From VRUE01 sp963716735 (GTDB lineage Bacteria; Actinomycetota; Thermoleophilia; Solirubrobacterales; 70-9): 64,000 nt of DNA. Below, one piece after another: positions 43,743-52,767 of the stretch. Location: assembly GCA_963716735.1 (NCBI GenBank), contig OY970321.1, forward strand, positions 62,001 through 126,000. Reading direction: 5' to 3'. The notes below the pieces were generated by a model that did no database searches, was not told the DNA's origin, and saw nothing but the letters and a program-made list of their open reading frames with translations. Every line of letters begins with the position of its first letter. The first letter of the stretch is position 1. The position numbers and the translations under genes were made by a program.

Positions 43743-44558
43743 TCAATACTCGATGATCGTTCCGCGACGGGTGCTGACCCGCACCGCTTTGTTCAAAGCC
43801 CAGAGGGAGATTGGCATGAATACCACCGCGAACAGGATCAGCTTGGTCAGGTCGAGCCAGGCGGGGTCGGCCATCGGCAGCCCCAGCAGGACGGATCGCA
43901 TCAGGTCGACCGCCGGCGTAAACGGCTGCACGTCGGACATCCACTGGATCCAGCTGGGCAAGAGCGCAACCGGGAAGTAGAGCCCGCCGACCAGGGAGAT
44001 CGCGGCGACCACCCAGTTCGACCCCGACATCGCCTGTTTGGCGACCAGCACGCCGGAGATCATCAGCACGCCGAAGGGCGCGAAGGCCAGCGCGGACAGG
44101 AAGCCGATTGGGATGCTGAGCGCGGCCGTCGACCACTGCAGGGCGAGGCCGAAGACGAGCCCGGCGAAGGCGAGCATCAGGACCACGATGACCAGCGTGA
44201 AGAGGAGCGGGAAGAGCATCATCGAGACGATCCCGGCGGCCGCTCCGAACGGCGAGAGGGCCACTTTCTCGAAGGTCCCCGCGACCAGCTCCTGGCGCAG
44301 CGTCATCGACGGCGTGAGCAGCGTCGAGTTGATCACCTGCAGGGTCATCAGGCCGGTCACCGCGAAGGCGAAGTAATCGTCCGAGGAGATGCCGTTGCCG
44401 AGGTCGACGAGGCGCGAGATGTAATAGAAGAGGGTCAGGCTGAAGAAGGCGGTCAGTAGCTGCGTGAAGAAGCGGAAGCGATAGCTCGTCATCAGCAGGA
44501 AGTCGCGCCGCACGATCGCCGCGGCGGCCCCCGAGTACGCCGTGATCGTTTCCCTCAT
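43743..44558 (-). CDS. ABC-2 type transporter permease
   Basis: This 271-aa protein has six transmembrane helices in the ABC-2 pattern, with IVRRDFLLMTSYRFRFFTQLLTAFFSLTLFYYI at the start and a final WLDLTKLILFAVVFMPISLWAL. It forms the membrane half of an exporter together with the ATPase encoded upstream (4-bp overlap). In this operon it most likely exports the mature lasso peptide, or gives self-protection. Confidence 0.88.
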   Translation of the reverse strand: MRETITAYSGAAAAIVRRDFLLMTSYRFRFFTQLLTAFFSLTLFYYISRLVDLGNGISSDDYFAFAVTGLMTLQVINSTLLTPSMTLRQELVAGTFEKVALSPFGAAAGIVSMMLFPLLFTLVIVVLMLAFAGLVFGLALQWSTAALSIPIGFLSALAFAPFGVLMISGVLVAKQAMSGSNWVVAAISLVGGLYFPVALLPSWIQWMSDVQPFTPAVDLMRSVLLGLPMADPAWLDLTKLILFAVVFMPISLWALNKAVRVSTRRGTIIEY

Positions 44559-45307
44559 CGTCGCTCCTCGAGCAGCCCGTCGGTGAGCTCGTAGAAGCGC
44601 GAGATCTCGTGCAGGTCAGGCGGCGAGGGCGAGCACCAGATCGCCGCCCCGCCGCCGCTGTTGAGGTCGGTGAGGGCGCCGCAGAGCAGGGAGATGCCGT
44701 CCTCATCGAGGCTGTTTACCGGCTCGTCGAGCATCACCAACCGGGGGTCGTGGAGGAAGGCCATCGAGAGGCGCACCCGTTGGCGCTGGCCGAGCGAGAG
44801 CCGGTCGACCCGGGCTTCGGCGAGCTCCTCGAGCGAGAAGCGCTCGATCATCGCGGCGATCGCCGCGCGTGCCCCGGCGCCGCGCAGGAAGGCAAGGCGG
44901 GCCCAGAGCTCGAGGTTCTGTCGCACCGAGAGGCGCGCGTAGAGGCCGCGATCGCCGGCCGAGAGAAAGGCCATCTTGCGTTGGTAGGCGCGACGATCGC
45001 GCTGCGGGTCGAGCCCGTCGAACTTTACGTCGCCCTGCTCGGCGAGGATCAGCCCGGCCACGACCCGCAGCAGGGTCGTCTTGCCGACCCCGTTCTTGCC
45101 GCCAACCCACGCGGTCACCCCGGGGGGCACCCGGAGGCTGACCGAGCGCAGCACGCGGCGCTCGCCCCAGCTCTTGGTGACGTCGCCCACCACCAGTCCG
45201 GCCTTCGGATCGGAAGCCGCATCGGCGGCGGCGTGGGCGTCGTCGAGCCGCAGAGCCGAATCCTCTCTCTGTCCAGCCGACCCGATCAACGTCGAAGCTC
45301 GATTCAC
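44555..45307 (-). CDS. ABC transporter ATP-binding protein
   Basis: This 250-aa ATPase has Walker A GGKNGVGKTTLLRVVAG, the signature LSLGQRQRVRLSMAFLHDP and Walker B RLVMLDEPVNSLDE. It starts at GTG 45307 and heads the minus-strand lasso operon, so the operon promoter should lie within 45308-45435. It drives export of the peptide by the neighbouring permease. Confidence 0.9.
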   Translation of the reverse strand: MNRASTLIGSAGQREDSALRLDDAHAAADAASDPKAGLVVGDVTKSWGERRVLRSVSLRVPPGVTAWVGGKNGVGKTTLLRVVAGLILAEQGDVKFDGLDPQRDRRAYQRKMAFLSAGDRGLYARLSVRQNLELWARLAFLRGAGARAAIAAMIERFSLEELAEARVDRLSLGQRQRVRLSMAFLHDPRLVMLDEPVNSLDEDGISLLCGALTDLNSGGGAAIWCSPSPPDLHEISRFYELTDGLLEERR

Positions 45308-45435
45308 CGTTCCGAAGGAAGAACGATGGATGCATGGCTCGCCTTGTGCGCTTCAGGCGCGAGGAACGGTCCACTTGCGACGTTATTCGGGTGGCTCGGT
45401 GATGCCGGTCGAGCGACCCTGCCGAAAAAGAACCC

Positions 45436-46539
45436 TTGCCACGCTACCTAATTCTCCTCATCCTCCCTGGCGCCGTGGCCGTGGCGGGCCTTCTCTACGT
45501 GGTCGTTTCGCACCTGAAGGGGGAGGGAGGGACGACGGCCGCGGCGCCTGCGGCCACCATCCGGGCCGACTTCCACGAACCGCTGCCCCAACTGTTCGCG
45601 CCGACCAGCGTCTGGAACACCCAGTTGGCCACGGACGCCGCGGTCGACCCGCAGTCCGCGGAACTGGTCGCCGGGCTCGCTCGCGAGGTGACCCACGAGG
45701 AGGCGAGCGACGTGGGTCCATGGATCGCGACCCGCAGGTGCAGCACGCCGCTCTACGTCGTGCCCGCCGGCCAGCCTGAAGTGGGCGTCCACCTCACCCA
45801 GCCGACCGTCTTCTGGCGCCGCTCGCTCGCCAAGGCCTTCGAACACGTGCCGTTGCCCCCCGACGCCCGCCCGGCCGACTGCGTCGATCGCCACCTGACG
45901 GTTTGGCAGCCCTCGACCGACCGGCTCTGGGAGTTCTTCCACCTGCGCCACGACCCGGATGGCGGTTGGTCGGCCGACTGGGGCGGCGCGATGCAGCACG
46001 CCTCGAGCAGCTCGGGCTACTACTCGTCCGAATCGTGGCCCGGGCTCTCGGCCTCGAACTGGGGCGCGACCGCGACCAGCCTGCCCGTCCTCGGCGGCGT
46101 CATGCTGCTGAGCGAATTGCACGCCGGGCAGGTCAATCACGCGCTGGCGCTCAACCTGCCGATCGCCCGCGCCGGCGTCTTCTCCTGGCCCGCCCAGCGC
46201 ACCGACGGGCTGGGGGGGTCGGAAAGGATTCCCGAGGGGGCGCGCCTGCGCCTCCCCGCCGACCTCAACCTGGCGGCGTTGAAGCTGCCGCCGGTGACGC
46301 TGACGATCGCCCGCGCCGTGCGCCGCTACGGCGCGATCGTCCGCGATCAGACCGGGCCCGGCAACGGGGTCAGCTTCTTCGCCGAGGACCCGCGTCCGGT
46401 GGGCAGCGATCCCTACGGCGCGCGAACCGGCTTCTTCGCCAACACGCCCCCTGACGTGCTCCTGGCGGACTTTCCCTGGGACAAGCTGGAGGTCCTGAAG
46501 ATGAGGCTATGCACCGAGGCTCCATGTCCGCAGAACTGA
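45436..46539 (+). CDS. Membrane-anchored secreted protein, domain shared with 35856-37724
   Basis: This 367-aa protein starts at TTG 45436 and has an N-terminal hydrophobic anchor (LILLILPGAVAVAGLLYVVV), followed by an extracytoplasmic domain with motifs VWQPSTDRLWEFF, GGAMQHASSSSGYY, NWGATATSLPVLGGVM, VNHALALNL, IPEGARLRLPADLNLAALKL, SFFAEDPRP, and FPWDKLEVLKMRLC. The same motifs in the same order occur in the gene at 35856, which carries an extra FN3-like insert. Conserved Trp, His and acidic residues suggest an enzyme or carbohydrate-binding fold, but I do not recognise it. It overlaps the flippase gene by about 30 bp. Confidence 0.78.
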   Translation: MPRYLILLILPGAVAVAGLLYVVVSHLKGEGGTTAAAPAATIRADFHEPLPQLFAPTSVWNTQLATDAAVDPQSAELVAGLAREVTHEEASDVGPWIATRRCSTPLYVVPAGQPEVGVHLTQPTVFWRRSLAKAFEHVPLPPDARPADCVDRHLTVWQPSTDRLWEFFHLRHDPDGGWSADWGGAMQHASSSSGYYSSESWPGLSASNWGATATSLPVLGGVMLLSELHAGQVNHALALNLPIARAGVFSWPAQRTDGLGGSERIPEGARLRLPADLNLAALKLPPVTLTIARAVRRYGAIVRDQTGPGNGVSFFAEDPRPVGSDPYGARTGFFANTPPDVLLADFPWDKLEVLKMRLCTEAPCPQN

Positions 46540-48116
46540 ACCCCGAGCCCGATCGCCACGGCCGCGCGTCCTTCTCGGAGGCCTTCGGCTTCGGCGCCCT
46601 GAGCTTCGTCTCCGGGGCGGTCCTCGGACTCGGGTCGAGCATCGCCGTCGCCCGCCTCTACGGGATCGACGTGATCGGCGGCTTTGCGCTCGCCTCGGCG
46701 CCGACCGGGATCGCCTGGTTCCTCTCGACCGTCAGGGAGCGTCCCGCGCTGATCAGGGAACTGGCCAAACTGCCGCCGCGCCACGACCGGGTTACCGGCC
46801 TGTTCATGGCCGTCTTCTTCTTCTCCTTCGCGCTCACCGCGGTCGTCTGCGCGATCGCCACGGTCGTCACCTACCTGCTCTTCAACGGCGCGATCGACCA
46901 GCCGGACCTCTTCCTGCCCGCCGTCGCCAACCTCGCGGTCTACCTAGTGGTCGTCAACACCTGCTGGAACCTCGACGGCGTCTTCTCGGCCTTTCTCGCC
47001 GGGCGGCAGCTGTTCTGGATCCGCACCCAGCAGGCGCTCATCTACCTGCTCGGGGCGATCGTCGCCGTGCTCGTCGCCGAGCCCAGCGTCTGGGGGCTGA
47101 CGATCGCCACCTCGGTGTCCTACGTCCTCACGCTGCTGTACCGCCTGGTCGCCGTGCGGCGCTGGATGAAGCTGACCGCGCCGATCGCCGAGATCCGCGA
47201 CGGCTTTCGCACCCTGCCGGAGATCCTCCTGTTCGGGATCAAGGTCACTCCCGGCTCGCTGGCGACCGGCCTCAGCACCGAAGCGGGGACCTGGATCCTC
47301 GGCATCTTCGGCTCGGTGGCCGGTGTTGGAGCCTGGAACCGGGCCTGGATGCTCGGCAAGCGGCTCGTCGACCTCAACTACCGGATGAGCGAGATGCTGC
47401 TGCCGGCCCTGGTCGAACGCGACGTGCGGGCGGATCGGGTCGGCTTCGATCGGGCCTTCCTCGACTCGCTGCGCTACATGTCGATGGTCCTGCTGTTGCC
47501 CGCCGCCGCTGCCGGGGGCGCCTCGGTTGGCCTGATGAGTCTCTTCGGCCCCGGCTTCTCGGTGGCGAGCACGGCGCTGGCGCTGACCCTGCTCGCCACC
47601 CCTCTCACGGTGATGGTGGTGCTCCAGACGCAGACGCTGCTCGCTGTCGACCGCCCGCTCGTCTCCTCCTGGTTCTCGGTCCTCCGCCTCGTCTTGACGA
47701 TCGGCGCCAGCGTGCCGCTGACGATCGCCCTCGGCGTCACCGGGCCGGCGCTTGGCATCCTCGCCGGCTGCGTCGCGCAGTTCGTCGCCCAGCTGACCTT
47801 CCTGAGGCGGTTCCTCGACGGGCCGATCTCGCGCTTCTGGCCGCTGCGCTCGATGCTTGCCGTAGCGATCGCCTATGTCGCGGGTTTTGGGGCCTCGCGG
47901 GCCCTGGACTCCTCGCTGTCCGGGATTCTTGGCCTGGCGGTGGCGCTGGTCGTGGGCTCGGTCGTCTACTGTGCCTGCTTGCTGCTCGTCGGAGGGATCC
48001 CCGACCGCGACCGCCGTCGCTTCGAACAGGGGATCGCTCGCTTCAGGCGCGCCCCAACGGGCACGCGAGGACCGTCCGTCCCGGTCGACGAGCCGCTCGA
48101 GCGGAGCCTCACGTGA
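46509..48116 (+). CDS. Polysaccharide flippase (Wzx/MOP-like), third copy
   Basis: This 535-aa protein has 12-14 transmembrane helices and starts with an SEAFGFGALSFVSGAVLGLGSSIAVARLYGIDVIGGFALA region typical of MOP-type flippases. The middle part (WILGIFGSVAGVGAWNRAWMLGKRLVDLNYRMSEMLLPAL) and the C-terminal helices also agree. It is not close to the two other flippases, so it belongs to another repeat unit. Start is ATG 46509 or 46524 (GAGG precedes both). It is in one operon with a sulfotransferase and a GT4 gene. Confidence 0.87.
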   Translation: MHRGSMSAELNPEPDRHGRASFSEAFGFGALSFVSGAVLGLGSSIAVARLYGIDVIGGFALASAPTGIAWFLSTVRERPALIRELAKLPPRHDRVTGLFMAVFFFSFALTAVVCAIATVVTYLLFNGAIDQPDLFLPAVANLAVYLVVVNTCWNLDGVFSAFLAGRQLFWIRTQQALIYLLGAIVAVLVAEPSVWGLTIATSVSYVLTLLYRLVAVRRWMKLTAPIAEIRDGFRTLPEILLFGIKVTPGSLATGLSTEAGTWILGIFGSVAGVGAWNRAWMLGKRLVDLNYRMSEMLLPALVERDVRADRVGFDRAFLDSLRYMSMVLLLPAAAAGGASVGLMSLFGPGFSVASTALALTLLATPLTVMVVLQTQTLLAVDRPLVSSWFSVLRLVLTIGASVPLTIALGVTGPALGILAGCVAQFVAQLTFLRRFLDGPISRFWPLRSMLAVAIAYVAGFGASRALDSSLSGILGLAVALVVGSVVYCACLLLVGGIPDRDRRRFEQGIARFRRAPTGTRGPSVPVDEPLERSLT

Positions 48117-49135
48117 GCATCCAGCCGATCTTCCTGCTCTCGCTGCCGCGCAGCGGCTCGACCCTGGTCCAGCGCGTCCTCTCCACCTACCCGGAGGTCT
48201 CGACCGCGTCGGAGCCCTGGGTCCTGCTGCCGTTCCTCACCCCGCTCGAGCCGGAGATGCCGCTTGCCACCGGTTGGCAGGGGACCGTCAACGACGCCTT
48301 CCGGGATTTCGTCGCCGAGCTTCCCGGCGCCGAGGGGGACTACCTGGAGCGCCTCAGGCCCTTCGCCGGGCAGCTCTACGCCGATGCCGCCGATCCCGGA
48401 GCCCGCTACTTCCTCGACAAGACCCCGCCGTATCACTGGATCGTCGAGCAGCTGTTCAAGCTCTTTCCCGACGCCAAGTTCGTCTTCCTCTGGCGCAATC
48501 CGCTCAGCGTGGTCGCGTCCGTGATCGAGACCTTCTGCGCCGGGCGCTGGCGGCCCGACGGCTACCGGGGGACCCTCTTCGAGGCGCCGCGAAACCTCGT
48601 CGCCTCCCACGAGCGCCACCGCGACCGGTCGATCGCGATCCGTTTCGAGGATCTGGTCGGGGGCGACAGCGAGCCGTGGCGGCGCCTCGCCGACTACCTC
48701 GAGCTGGACTTCTCGCCGGACTCGCTCTCGGCCTTCACCGGGGTCAGCTTCAACGGCAGGCACGGGGACCCGACCGGCACGCGTCTCTACTCCTCCTTGA
48801 GTCGGGAGCCGCTCGACAAGTGGCGGCGCAGCATCCACACCCCCGTCCGCCGGCTCTGGTGCGAGCGCTACCTGCGCTGGCTCGGCCGGGGCCTCCTCGC
48901 CGAGATGGGTTACGACCTCGATCGCCTCCTCGCGGAGCTGCGGGGGACTCCCAGCACCGGGCGCGGGACGGCGCGGGACGTCGGCGACCTGACCCGGGCG
49001 ATGGCGCGCGAGGCGGCGGGGATGGCGGTCCTGGGGACCCGCGGGATGAGCAACTGGGGCCTGCTGCGCGCGACTTCCTACGGCGGGACGGCGCCGACCG
49101 CGGAGCCGGCGGGGTCGGCGGAGACGAGGGTCTGA
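48113..49135 (+). CDS. Sulfotransferase family protein (PAPS-dependent)
   Basis: This 340-aa cytosolic protein has the 5'-phosphosulfate-binding loop LLSLPRSGSTLVQRVLSTYP (residues about 7-26) and the later YFLDKTPPYHWIVEQLFKLFPDAKFVFLWRNPLSVVASV, where R and S would bind the 3'-phosphate. Relatives transfer sulfate from PAPS to a hydroxyl of a glycan or lipid. GTG start overlaps the flippase stop by 4 bp. Its place between flippase and glycosyltransferase suggests a sulfated polysaccharide. Confidence 0.85.
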   Translation: MSIQPIFLLSLPRSGSTLVQRVLSTYPEVSTASEPWVLLPFLTPLEPEMPLATGWQGTVNDAFRDFVAELPGAEGDYLERLRPFAGQLYADAADPGARYFLDKTPPYHWIVEQLFKLFPDAKFVFLWRNPLSVVASVIETFCAGRWRPDGYRGTLFEAPRNLVASHERHRDRSIAIRFEDLVGGDSEPWRRLADYLELDFSPDSLSAFTGVSFNGRHGDPTGTRLYSSLSREPLDKWRRSIHTPVRRLWCERYLRWLGRGLLAEMGYDLDRLLAELRGTPSTGRGTARDVGDLTRAMAREAAGMAVLGTRGMSNWGLLRATSYGGTAPTAEPAGSAETRV

Positions 49136-50385
49136 TGCGGATCGCCTACCTGACGACCCGCTACCCGAGCGTCTCCCATACCTTCATCCTGCGCGAGGTC
49201 GAAGGCCTGCGGGCGCTCGGCCTCGAGGTCGAGACCTTCTCCGTCTGGAGGACCGCGTCGGCGGACCTGCTCTCCGCGGCCGACCGCAGGGCGTTCGACT
49301 CGACCTATGCGCTGCTTCCGCCTCGCCCCCGCGACTACCTTCGCGCCCATGTGGCCGCCTTCGCCGCGAGCCCGTCGGCCTACCTCCGCACCCTGCTCTC
49401 CGGCTCGAAGTTCGCCGAGCCGGGCCTGCGCGGCCGCCTCCTGCCGGTTCTCTGGGCGATCCAGGCGATCGTCCTCTGGCAGCGCTGCCGGGACGCCGAA
49501 GTGGAGCACGTCCATGTCCACTTCGCCGGAGCGCCACCGGCGATCGCCGGCCTCGCCGCCCGCTTCGCACGCAGCGCGCGCCGCGCCGGCGGCCCGCGCT
49601 CGTGGAGCGTCACCGTGCACGGGCCGGTCGAGTTCTTCGACCGCCGCCTCGGCGCGAAGCTCGCCGAGGCGGACCGCATCGTTTGCATCAGCGACTTCGC
49701 CCGCAGTCAGGTCATGACCCATGCCGGAGAGGCGGATTGGGACAAGCTCGAGGTGATCCGCAGCGGCCTCGACGTCACCGCCTTCGCCGTCGCCCGCAAC
49801 GGCAACGGAAATGGCGCCCCGTCCGAGTCGGGGGATCGGCCGGTGAGGCTGCTGTGCGTCGGCAGGCTGATCTCGTTGAAGGGCCAGGCGCTGCTGCTCG
49901 ACGCGACGGCCGAGCTGCTCGCTCGCGGCCTCGACGTCCGCCTGACGATGGTCGGCGACGGCCCCAAGCGGGACGAGCTGCTCTCACGCTGCGAGGCGCT
50001 CGGTCTCACGGAGCGGGTCGAGTGGACCGGCGCGGTCGGTCAGGACGAGATCCCGGCGCACTACGCCGCGGCGGACATCTTCTGCCTGCCGAGCTTCGCC
50101 GAGGGGGTGCCGACGGTGCTGATGGAGGCGATGCTGACCGAGACGCCGGTCGTCTCCACCCGGATCGCGGGTGTCGCGGAGCTGGTCGAGGACGGGACGA
50201 GCGGTGTGCTCGTCCCGCCCGGGCGAACCGACCTGCTCGTCGAGGCGATCGAGGGTCTCGCCGCCGACCCCGCCAAACGCAGGGACCTGGGCGCCGCCGG
50301 CCGCGCCAAGGTCGAAGCCGAGTTCGACACGACGCGCTCGGTGCGCCGACTGGCCGAGCTGTTCGGGGATTACAGCCGGGCCTGA
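49135..50385 (+). CDS. Glycosyltransferase family 4
   Basis: This 416-aa GT-B enzyme starts at ATG 49135 in a TGATG overlap with the sulfotransferase gene. It begins MRIAYLTTRYPSVSHTFILREVEGLRALGLEVETF, with VEHVHVHFAGAPPAIAGLAARFA, then RLLCVGRLISLKGQALLLDATAEL and CLPSFAEGVPTVLMEAMLTETPVVSTRIAG, the E-x7-E. This N-terminus is typical of colanic-acid WcaL-type enzymes. It converges on the polymerase gene (16-bp overlap). Confidence 0.9.
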   Translation: MRIAYLTTRYPSVSHTFILREVEGLRALGLEVETFSVWRTASADLLSAADRRAFDSTYALLPPRPRDYLRAHVAAFAASPSAYLRTLLSGSKFAEPGLRGRLLPVLWAIQAIVLWQRCRDAEVEHVHVHFAGAPPAIAGLAARFARSARRAGGPRSWSVTVHGPVEFFDRRLGAKLAEADRIVCISDFARSQVMTHAGEADWDKLEVIRSGLDVTAFAVARNGNGNGAPSESGDRPVRLLCVGRLISLKGQALLLDATAELLARGLDVRLTMVGDGPKRDELLSRCEALGLTERVEWTGAVGQDEIPAHYAAADIFCLPSFAEGVPTVLMEAMLTETPVVSTRIAGVAELVEDGTSGVLVPPGRTDLLVEAIEGLAADPAKRRDLGAAGRAKVEAEFDTTRSVRRLAELFGDYSRA

Positions 50386-51842
50386 GCGATTTCAGGCGGG
50401 GGCGCCACCGCTGTGCTCTCGATCTCCGCCGAGCTCCCGCGGCCGACCCAGACCACGCCCGCCCAGAGCCAGACGATCAGGTTCGGAAAGACCGCCGGCG
50501 GCACGAAGTTGCAGACGACGAGGTAGAAGACGCCGATCGCCACCAGGCCCGTACGCCAGGCCCGCAGCTCGGGCGGGGGGCGGGCGACCATCGCCGTGAC
50601 CACCCCGAGCAGGAAGCCCAGCACCCAGAGCGTCAGGCCGATCAACCCCAGCTCGGCGGCGAGGCCGAGGAAGAGGTTGTGGACGGCGGTGGTGGTCAGC
50701 GGAAAGTCGGGGCTGAGCTGGAAATAGTCGACGCCCTTGCGCTTGAATTCCCCCCAGCCGAAGCCGAACAGTGGCCGGCTCTCGACCATGTTGATCGCGG
50801 CGCGGTTGGCGTTCTCGCGGTCCTGGACCGTCTGCTGGTCGCCGATCCGTTCCTGCGTGTGGCCGGCGAGGCCGGGAACGAAGGCGAGCGCGGCAAGGAC
50901 GGCGACCGCGCCGCCGGCGAGCGCCGGGATCATCAAGCGCCGCAGCTCGCGGATCGAGAGCATCGCCACGATCGTCGCCAAGAGGGTCGCCAGCCAGACC
51001 GAGCGCTGCAGGGTGAGCAGGGTGCCGAGCAGGCAGAGCGCGCCGACCGAGGCGGCGAGGGCCCGTTTGCCGGGCCGCTGCTGCCAGCCGGCGAAGGCGA
51101 TCGCCGAGGCGACCGCGCAGACGTAGAGGCCGGTGCCGTTGGTCACCGCCTCGACGAACGGGCCGCGAGCGCGACCGAAGTGGGTGCCGTAGTCGGGATT
51201 AAGGATGTACTTCGGGAAGACCAGCGCGTCAAGCCCGACCGCCTCGAACAGAGCGGTGAGGCCGAGGTAAGCGCCGAGGCCGACGAAGGCGATCAGGAGA
51301 ATTTCGCGATCGCGCCGGTGGCGGAAGACGAGCGGCGCGGTCAGGAAGGCGAGAAAGGGAAGCAGGCCGTAGGCCTGGAGCAGGCGGAAGAAGGAGTCGT
51401 TGTCGGTGAGCGTCGCCGCCGCCAATGCCGAGCCCGCCGCGTAGACGACCGCGGCGGCGAGCACCCAGTGGACCGGTTCCACGCGCAGGCGGGTCTCCCG
51501 CTCGGCGAGCAGCTCGCGCAGCAGAACGACCGAGACCGCGATGACGAGCAGCAGCCGGTCGAGCCCAAGCGCCCCGGGCACCCCGAGCGCCTGCCAGTTC
51601 CCGGCCAGCGGTGAGAGGACGACCGCGGTCGCGAAGATGTAGGCGGGGTTGACCTGCCAGGCGAGATAGCCGAGCGAGGCGACGATCGCCAGGCCGGCGC
51701 CGGCGAACCAGGCCACGTCGGGCGTCAGCGGCCCGCCGGAGCCGGCCCAGGCGAGCCCCGCGACCAGCGAGACAGCCGCTCCGCAGGCCGCGATCGACAG
51801 GGGCGCGCCGGCGGGACGGGCGATGCCGAGGCGCGCGTTCAC
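50370..51842 (-). CDS. O-antigen ligase / Wzy-like polymerase, second copy
   Basis: This 490-aa protein has about 12 hydrophobic helices and the family loop between them: ENANRAAINMVESRPLFGFGWGEFKRKGVDYF...TTTAVHNLFLGLAAELGLIGLTLWVLGFLL. Residues R and H in that loop are conserved in Wzy_C ligases and polymerases. It follows the co-polymerase gene (7 bp), so it is probably the polymerase of the second polysaccharide system in this window. Confidence 0.86.
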   Translation of the reverse strand: MNARLGIARPAGAPLSIAACGAAVSLVAGLAWAGSGGPLTPDVAWFAGAGLAIVASLGYLAWQVNPAYIFATAVVLSPLAGNWQALGVPGALGLDRLLLVIAVSVVLLRELLAERETRLRVEPVHWVLAAAVVYAAGSALAAATLTDNDSFFRLLQAYGLLPFLAFLTAPLVFRHRRDREILLIAFVGLGAYLGLTALFEAVGLDALVFPKYILNPDYGTHFGRARGPFVEAVTNGTGLYVCAVASAIAFAGWQQRPGKRALAASVGALCLLGTLLTLQRSVWLATLLATIVAMLSIRELRRLMIPALAGGAVAVLAALAFVPGLAGHTQERIGDQQTVQDRENANRAAINMVESRPLFGFGWGEFKRKGVDYFQLSPDFPLTTTAVHNLFLGLAAELGLIGLTLWVLGFLLGVVTAMVARPPPELRAWRTGLVAIGVFYLVVCNFVPPAVFPNLIVWLWAGVVWVGRGSSAEIESTAVAPPPEIAQARL

Positions 51843-51849
51843 CGCCGCC

Positions 51850-52746
51850 TCAGAGGCGGTTGGCTTTTACGGTGGCGAGGGCGGCGCCGACGGCGAGCCC
51901 GGCGACCAGCCCGATGAAGCCGAGCAGTTGGAGGCGCGAGAGCCTGTCGCTGCTTGCCGTGGAAGCAATGTTGAGGAACCTGAGCGGCGCGACGTAGGCC
52001 TGCTGGCTGGCGCCGTAGAGTTCCCCGACCGCGTTCTTCTTCAGCAGCGCCACCTGGGTTTTCACCCGCGCTCCCTGTAGTTCCCGGGCGGCGGTTTCGT
52101 CGGAGGGATTTGCGTCGACACGCGCCGCCAGTTCTTCCTGGTGGTTGAGCTGGTCCTGGTAGACGCTCTCCGCCTGCCTGAACTGGGCGAGGACCGGCGC
52201 GGAGCCCTGCCGGGTCCCGTTCAGGGTCGCGATGTAGCGGGTCAGCGCCGTCGCCGAGACGTTGGCGAGCCTGGTCGCGGAGTCGGCGGATTCGTCGACT
52301 CCGCTGACCTTGACCACGGTGCTGTCGGGAATCGGGCTTGCCGATATGTGGTCCGCCACTTCGTTCCTGGGGATGCCGGTCTTCTGGGAAACCTGGAGCA
52401 CGACCGGCGTCGCGTCGATCGTCCGCGCGTAGGATTCGGCGAGCGCCTGCGCCGCCGTCACCGAGCCGGCGAGCGAGCTGGGGTTCTGGGCGCCGAAGTC
52501 GACGCTGAGGTTGGCGGTCGCGGTGTACTGCGGAGCTCTGAGCAGCCCGAAGGCGAGGCCGGCTCCGACCAGCAGGACGACGGGAATCAGCACGAGGCGC
52601 CAGTGCCAGCGCATCGCCTCCAGTACGCCGACCTGCTCGAGCAGCTGGTGGCTATCGCCGGCGCCGGGTCGTTTTGCGTCAGTGGGTAGCCGGCCGGCGT
52701 CGTGCCGGTCTTCGTCAAGGGTTGAAGGTGCTGCCTCTTTGCTCAT
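51850..52746 (-). CDS. Chain-length determinant protein without kinase domain (Wzz-like)
   Basis: This 298-aa protein has two membrane helices (about residues 51-70, LVLIPVVLLVGAGLAFGLL, and about 272-290) around a Wzz-like domain (SSLAGSVTAAQALAESYARTIDATPVVLQVSQKTGI). No Walker motifs follow, unlike the kinase-fused version at 3294-4832. AAGGAG with 7-nt spacing marks ATG 52746 over the in-frame ATG 52764. It sets chain length together with the polymerase gene next to it. Confidence 0.82.
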   Translation of the reverse strand: MSKEAAPSTLDEDRHDAGRLPTDAKRPGAGDSHQLLEQVGVLEAMRWHWRLVLIPVVLLVGAGLAFGLLRAPQYTATANLSVDFGAQNPSSLAGSVTAAQALAESYARTIDATPVVLQVSQKTGIPRNEVADHISASPIPDSTVVKVSGVDESADSATRLANVSATALTRYIATLNGTRQGSAPVLAQFRQAESVYQDQLNHQEELAARVDANPSDETAARELQGARVKTQVALLKKNAVGELYGASQQAYVAPLRFLNIASTASSDRLSRLQLLGFIGLVAGLAVGAALATVKANRL

Positions 52747-52767
52747 CTGGATGCTCCTTCCCATTCA

